A stretch of 64,000 bases of DNA from Anas platyrhynchos. Taxonomy: Eukaryota > Chordata > Aves > Anseriformes > Anatidae. The stretch is taken from NCBI RefSeq assembly GCF_047663525.1, contig NC_092589.1, positions 82,248,001 to 82,312,000 of the forward strand. Reading direction: 5' to 3'. Below the pieces are notes generated by a model. It did no database searches. It saw nothing but the letters and a program-made list of their open reading frames with translations, and had not been told where the DNA came from. The position numbers and the translations under genes were made by a program. Below are positions 59,137-64,000 of the stretch, one piece after another. The stretch's first letter is position 1. Each line of letters starts with the position of its first letter.

Positions 59137-62095
59137 CTTGTCCAGGAAACTACTACTTCTCCCTTTTTTTTAATGATGTTTTTGGCATACAGACTAGGTG
59201 ATGTCGCACACGAAGCCACAGGAGAAGACTCTTTGTTTTGCTGCAACTCATTGTTCTTAGCATAACATTGTTTGTGTCCCAAATTTATCTCTTCAGATTT
59301 CGTGTCACTTCCCTCACTCTCTTCACCCACTTCTTCTGTCTCTTTTCGTTGCCTTTTTGAGTTGGAATTCTCTCTGACAGCCTCCTTTTTACGTTTTTTA
59401 TTACTTTTGTCATCTATACTTATCTGGGAACCCACATCAGAATTCAAAGCGGGTTTTTCTTCAAGATTACATTCGCCTGTGACAGTCTCGTTGGAAAGCT
59501 CTTCTGTTAAGTCTATGAATCCATCAGAGCACTCTTCCAGTTCTTCTTTCCTATCGCAGATTTCTGAATTTCCTGTAGGAGCTTGCTCACTCGTGTTCTC
59601 TGCAGCAGATTCCGCTACAAAACATGAAGTTTCTTTAACAGCATCGTCTGTTAAGTCTATGCACAACTCTGCACTGCATCCAACAGGAAACAAAGCTTGG
59701 GATTCAACACCTGCTTCATTTAAGTTTTCAGATACTTCCAATTTGTGTGTCTGAGACTGCTCAGAGCCTTCATTTGAGCTTTCAACGTTGCAGTTATCTG
59801 CGTTTGAAGGTTTTCTACAGGGCCCAGGCAAGCCAGGAGTTGCTTCCTTTCCAGTGCTACTGTGAGGCTCCTTTGGAGGTTGAGGCAAAGCAGGGTTTTG
59901 CTCTTGTCCAGTGCTGCCATAAGGCACATGATCCACCTTAATCAGATTGGGTTTGACAGTTTCCAGCACAGTGGCAGCTACGGCACCCTGCCTGCCCCTT
60001 TCTTTTTCACCACTTCTCACCTCTTTTTCACTCTTGGCCGAGGATGCCCGCGCCTCCTTCACTGAAGCCACCTGCTCAGAGGCTGCTGTGACGGAGGGCA
60101 CCGCGCGCCTGATCTTCACGATGAAGTGATCGTTGGATTTCTCCATGATCACCGCTTGCATCGGGAGGCTGGGGCGGCACTGAAAGCCAGGAACAATCGG
60201 CCGGCTGGTCCACGATGAAGAACAACTCGACCTACTGCTTGAGTTATCAGATTCTAAGGCCAAGTGAATGTCTTGTTCCGTGGCATCCTCCTCCTCCAGA
60301 AGCGCATCCTCGCTGTAATGTGCGCTGAGGACACCCTCAGGAGTTGAGCCAGAATTACTCTCAGGCTTCAGGAAGCTCAGGTGAGCATCTGATTTCAAAG
60401 GCGACGGGATAGTCAGGGAAACAGCCAGGTCCTCGAGGAGGATCGAGGAAACAAACGATTTGCTCTTTTGTAAACTGCATTCATCTTCTTTGCATGAAGT
60501 GGCGTCTGTAGGAACCTCAAACATGCAGCTTTCATCCAGCACGTCTGGATCGACAGACATCTGAAGCCTCGTGGTTAAAGAAGGAGCTCTCATGGGTGAC
60601 ACAACAGGCCAGCTGATATCCTCCACCGATCGAGACTCCACAGCAGCCTCCTTCGGAGCAGCCTCTTGCACTAGCTCAGCAGCATTGCTTCGGCACTTAT
60701 GGCTATCTGGAAACTGTTTTTCTGGTGTCCTGAACTCCCAGTCGTGTCTGTCAATGTTGCTACCAACATTTTTTTCCAAGAGATCAGAACCTTGCAACAA
60801 GCTTTTGAAAATCTCGCCCATCTGAGCATCACTTACAAGATTAAACGTAAGACTGGATGCTTGCTGTTCCGTGAGCAGCTCGTAACTCAGATCAGACTTG
60901 TTAGCATCTCTGGATAGCTGGAATCCTTCTTTGTCGTGTTTTACACCCTTCAAGGGAGTGACAGCGCCTTGCAAATTATTCTCTTTAGAGGGCTGCACTT
61001 TGGTTAGGGAATTCCTTGTGTTATCAATGGAGTTGAGACATTTTGTAAAGGCGGTTTTTGCTGCATCTGTTTTATTCTTCTCGTGGTGACCCTTAGCTCG
61101 GTGGTAATCCACAATGTGCTTCGAAAGGATAAATTCTTCAGGTTTTTGAGATCTGGCTTTCAGAGACTTTTTTCTAGATCTTTGTACATCATTTTTATGG
61201 CCGATTTTGTGCTTTTGTTTTCCTGTTCTTTCATGCTTCCCTTCCTCACTCTCATTCCCCACCTTTACCATGTCACACTGTTTTACAATGATTCTCTTTA
61301 TCTTGTCAAATAAGTAGTCGAGCTGTTCGTCTACAAATTTCCATAACTGTTTTTTCATATCTGATACCTGTTGTTCAAAGAGACGGTCCACTATGGCATT
61401 CTTTTTAACTTGCTTAAGTTTTGCCTCTATAATATCACATATGTTCAATTTTAACGTCTCGCCCGATGTAGACATTTTGGAAAAGTTCAGGTATTTTATT
61501 AACGACGTAAAATTTATTATAGCAGATTCGATAATTCTGTGAAAATGCTGAACTGGGAAGTGTACCTTGAACTTCATGTAATTTTTCCTCATCTGCTTTC
61601 GTATAGCTCTTAGCATCTGCATGACTTCTTGCACGCTTGAAGGTTCAACTATAACTTGAACTATTTTTTCAAGACAAGTGATGCTCACTGTTTTAGTTTT
61701 CTTCATATCCTTTGAGGATCTGAAAGCCTGGTTTTTATGCCTCTCTCCGTTCTTCTTTGTACTTACTTTTACAGAAACAAATTTTCCATTATCTTCGCTG
61801 CAGCACACAGCTTTGTTCTTTTGATTCTGCGGACTGCTGGTCAAATTCCGTGTTTCAGGAGTTTTTGGTCTTGAAATTTTGGGATTTTCAGAGCTTCTTT
61901 CTGGTTTAGATTTTCCTTCATCTTCATCACTACTTATGATTTCTCCTTCTTCTATTTCATCTGAAGAGATACTCAGCTGGGACTCCATCTCTAGGTGCTC
62001 ATCAGACATGCTAACTGGCTTTTGATTTTCTTTATTTACCTCCTTTGACAAATTCTTTGAGGGGCAAACAGCAACTGCGCCTTCAGGAATTAAAT
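59137..62095 (-). CDS. CASP8AP2: CASP8AP2 (FLASH), large internal coding exon
   Basis: This 2,959-nt internal exon encodes 985 complete codons and ends inside an Arg codon (AG|A). FLASH is a large nuclear scaffold of histone locus bodies. It acts in replication-dependent histone pre-mRNA processing with LSM11 and NPAT and was first described as a caspase-8-associated protein. Visible landmarks: NKENQKP near the start, an acidic EEGEIISSDEDEG stretch, and a conserved helical block (NYMKFKVHF to LDYLFDKIKR). The strongest block, LTEQQASSLTFNLVSDAQM, lies at about 60780-60880. Then come SSILLEDLAVSLTIPSPLKS and MEKSNDHFIVKIRRAVPS, and two SUMO-interacting motifs, CIDLTDD (about 59643-59663) and FIDLTEE (about 59499-59519). 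A basic KKRKKE / KRQRKE stretch precedes the end VVVSWTR. The exon cannot extend further upstream: an in-frame TGA lies at 62123-62121, and TTTTTCTAG gives a clear acceptor at 62096. N-terminal exons are outside the window. Confidence 0.96.
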
Positions 62096-64000
62096 CTAGA
62101 AAAAGAAAACAGTTTGGTAATCACCAGCAAGAACGCAATTATAAATGGATATTTTGCGAAAAACAGGATCCTATTCTATAAAGTGACTCTGTCAGAGTTG
62201 TTAGATTGAAATCACCACTGACAACTCAGGAAGCTTCAAAGGGCAAATAAGGACTTGCCATTTCACCAGAGACACATGATCTACCTTACAAACATATCCA
62301 TTGAGAAGAGAACAATCTGTAAGTTTTCATCAGTTTGGAACTTCTTTCCACTCCCTTTAACAAGTTTTATGAGCACTGCACAAGCTGAATTAACGTTGAC
62401 ATCATTAGGGATTAACATTTGCATACAATACTTGGTTTTCTCTGAACAGTTTCACAATGAAAACAAAATGAGCAGTATGAATACCCTGTTAGAGTCAGCA
62501 TTCAGCTAACTTCTCCCCCACTGACAAAAAGATCTACTTAACCCTGCAAGTCTTCCAATGCACTAACCTACTAAACAAAAATTGAGGATCATTACATAGT
62601 AGGTGCTGTACACACGACGAATTCCTGTCGCAGTTTTTGATGCATTTAAGATTGCCAGCACCACAAAGAAGCAAAGGTTTTTGTTTGTTTGTTTAAGTTA
62701 GGAGAAAGCCTCAAGTTCAGGTTCCTGAATGACAGAAATTGGGAATAAGATATGTGAAAGGAAAAGCTGATAGTTCTGCCAAAGGTAGAACGCCTTCCTG
62801 TAAGCTTATGTCCCACCTATAAGTTTATTACTTTATATTTTTGAGATTGTTAAATATGCATTTAATAATTATTTAAAATTCAAAATGCTTTTGTTAAGAA
62901 AACTGAGCAATTGCAGTTAGCTACATACAAAGCAGCATATTACCAAAGAAGAAAAGGCAAGCTAATTGCCAGTGTACAAAAAAATCCACTGAAATGCCTA
63001 TGTATTGGTTAATGAGTTTTGCAGCTAATTACAGGCTTGTGGGACACTCTAGTTAATAAAACTCCTGTGTTCAATCTCACATAGATTAGACTGCTTAACA
63101 ACTTCTAACAAACATTTCATCTTTTAATGATCCTATCTGAATTTCTTCCCATAAAAAAATGAACTTGTGATTAACGCTTTCAAGCAATATTTGAAAATGT
63201 TTACACAGCTTCTACGGGCGCAAAAACGTATTTCTTTACTGCCTCCAATCCAGTCTCACAAGGATCGACACCTTCCCAAACTCATCAATGTGATGCTTTG
63301 ACAAACTAAAGCACAAAATGAAGGTGGTCAAAAGGCACTATGAAATGTCCCCCTTCCTGCTCAACAGTAGAGATGGGAGTGCTGAATAGCAATGCCAAGA
63401 GAAGCCAGAACCTCCCGTCAATTCAGCAGATGCAGAACATTTGACAGGCATATTGCTAGTTAGATCACAAAGGAAACGAGGCATCTGACTTCACAGATGG
63501 AATCACTGCTCTGTGATACCATAACAAGTTGTGGACAGGACTGGCTCTGCTAATAAGCGACCCAGGGAAACGGCACAATATGAGAAATACTTTGATGTGA
63601 TGTTCAACTACTCTGCTCCCACATCGCCCCAGCCAGTTCAGAGAATACAAACCACTGCATGAATGAAACCAACCACTACAGCAGCTCACACTTGAGAGAG
63701 CAGCCTTCTGAAGTACGAGGGAGAGAATTTGAGACTAACCCACACTAAGATTCACAAAACAAAGCAAAGCAAAACAAAGGTTATGACCTGAAACATAAGA
63801 AAAATGCTTTCAGTGTAGCTCTCCCATTCCTCTTCTACTAGAAAGTCAAAACTTCCAAGAAAACTTTTTACTGGTTGCAGAGCATTACAGGAAGCTTTAA
63901 GAATCACACAAGGAAAAGATTTAAATGTTGAGTTCAGCATTTTCTCTTCCTTTTTGTGCTGCCACCATATTTTATCTCTTCAACATCTTGTTTAGGAGTC
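62096..64000 (-). other. CASP8AP2: CASP8AP2 intron (partial)
   Basis: AT-rich sequence upstream of the large exon. I compared the minus-strand frames with the part of FLASH that should precede NKENQKP and found no match, so the next exon lies past the window edge. An open stretch at 63752-63940 (LNSTFKSFPCVI onward) has no family resemblance and stops just upstream. No repeats were recognised. Confidence 0.75.

Noticed and set aside
63752..63940. Possible CASP8AP2 upstream exon on the minus strand
   Set aside because: The frame has an acceptable donor-like end (TTTCAG|GTCATA), but its sequence does not resemble FLASH and it has stop codons just upstream.

Overview
The window is vertebrate nuclear DNA, almost certainly from a bird. 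The coding exons have normal GT/AG introns and encode three proteins I recognise: BACH2, connexin GJA10 (Cx62/Cx57 family) and CASP8AP2/FLASH. These three are neighbours in the same order and relative orientation on human 6q15. Two short fragments of a CR1-type LINE, the characteristic avian repeat, and otherwise low repeat content point to a bird. The compact spacing fits too: about 18 kb separates the BACH2 stop from the CASP8AP2 3' end. I cannot name the species from sequence alone.

Layout. 1-18194 is a BACH2 intron; the exon with the N-terminal half of the BTB domain is not in the window. 18195-19739, 27494-27700 and 31570-32052 (+ strand) are the last three BACH2 coding exons: second half of BTB plus the long central region, the CNC/basic region, then the leucine zipper and conserved C-terminus. 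32053 to about 38500 is a long BACH2 3' UTR holding microRNA-type, Pumilio-type and AU-rich motifs, a G-quadruplex motif and several hairpins. About 38.5-45.0 kb is intergenic. 45012-46349 (- strand) is the GJA10 coding region, with a splice acceptor just upstream of its ATG. 46.4-55.3 kb is GJA10 upstream or intergenic DNA. 56344-62095 (- strand) holds the last three coding exons of CASP8AP2. Its upstream exons lie beyond position 64000.

The three genes are conserved neighbours, not a functional unit. BACH2 is a haem-responsive transcriptional repressor of lymphoid cells, GJA10 a gap-junction channel best known from retinal horizontal cells, and CASP8AP2 a nuclear scaffold for histone mRNA processing. 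BACH2 and GJA10 are convergent (3' ends facing); GJA10 and CASP8AP2 run in tandem.

I found no new gene system. The most interesting unexplained signals are RNA-structure candidates. In the BACH2 3' UTR there is a 29-30 nt element present twice that folds into the same stem-loop, and a pair of adjacent hairpins. A near-perfect 20-bp hairpin lies near the left edge in the BACH2 intron. Nearly all other open frames here look like chance or antisense shadows.
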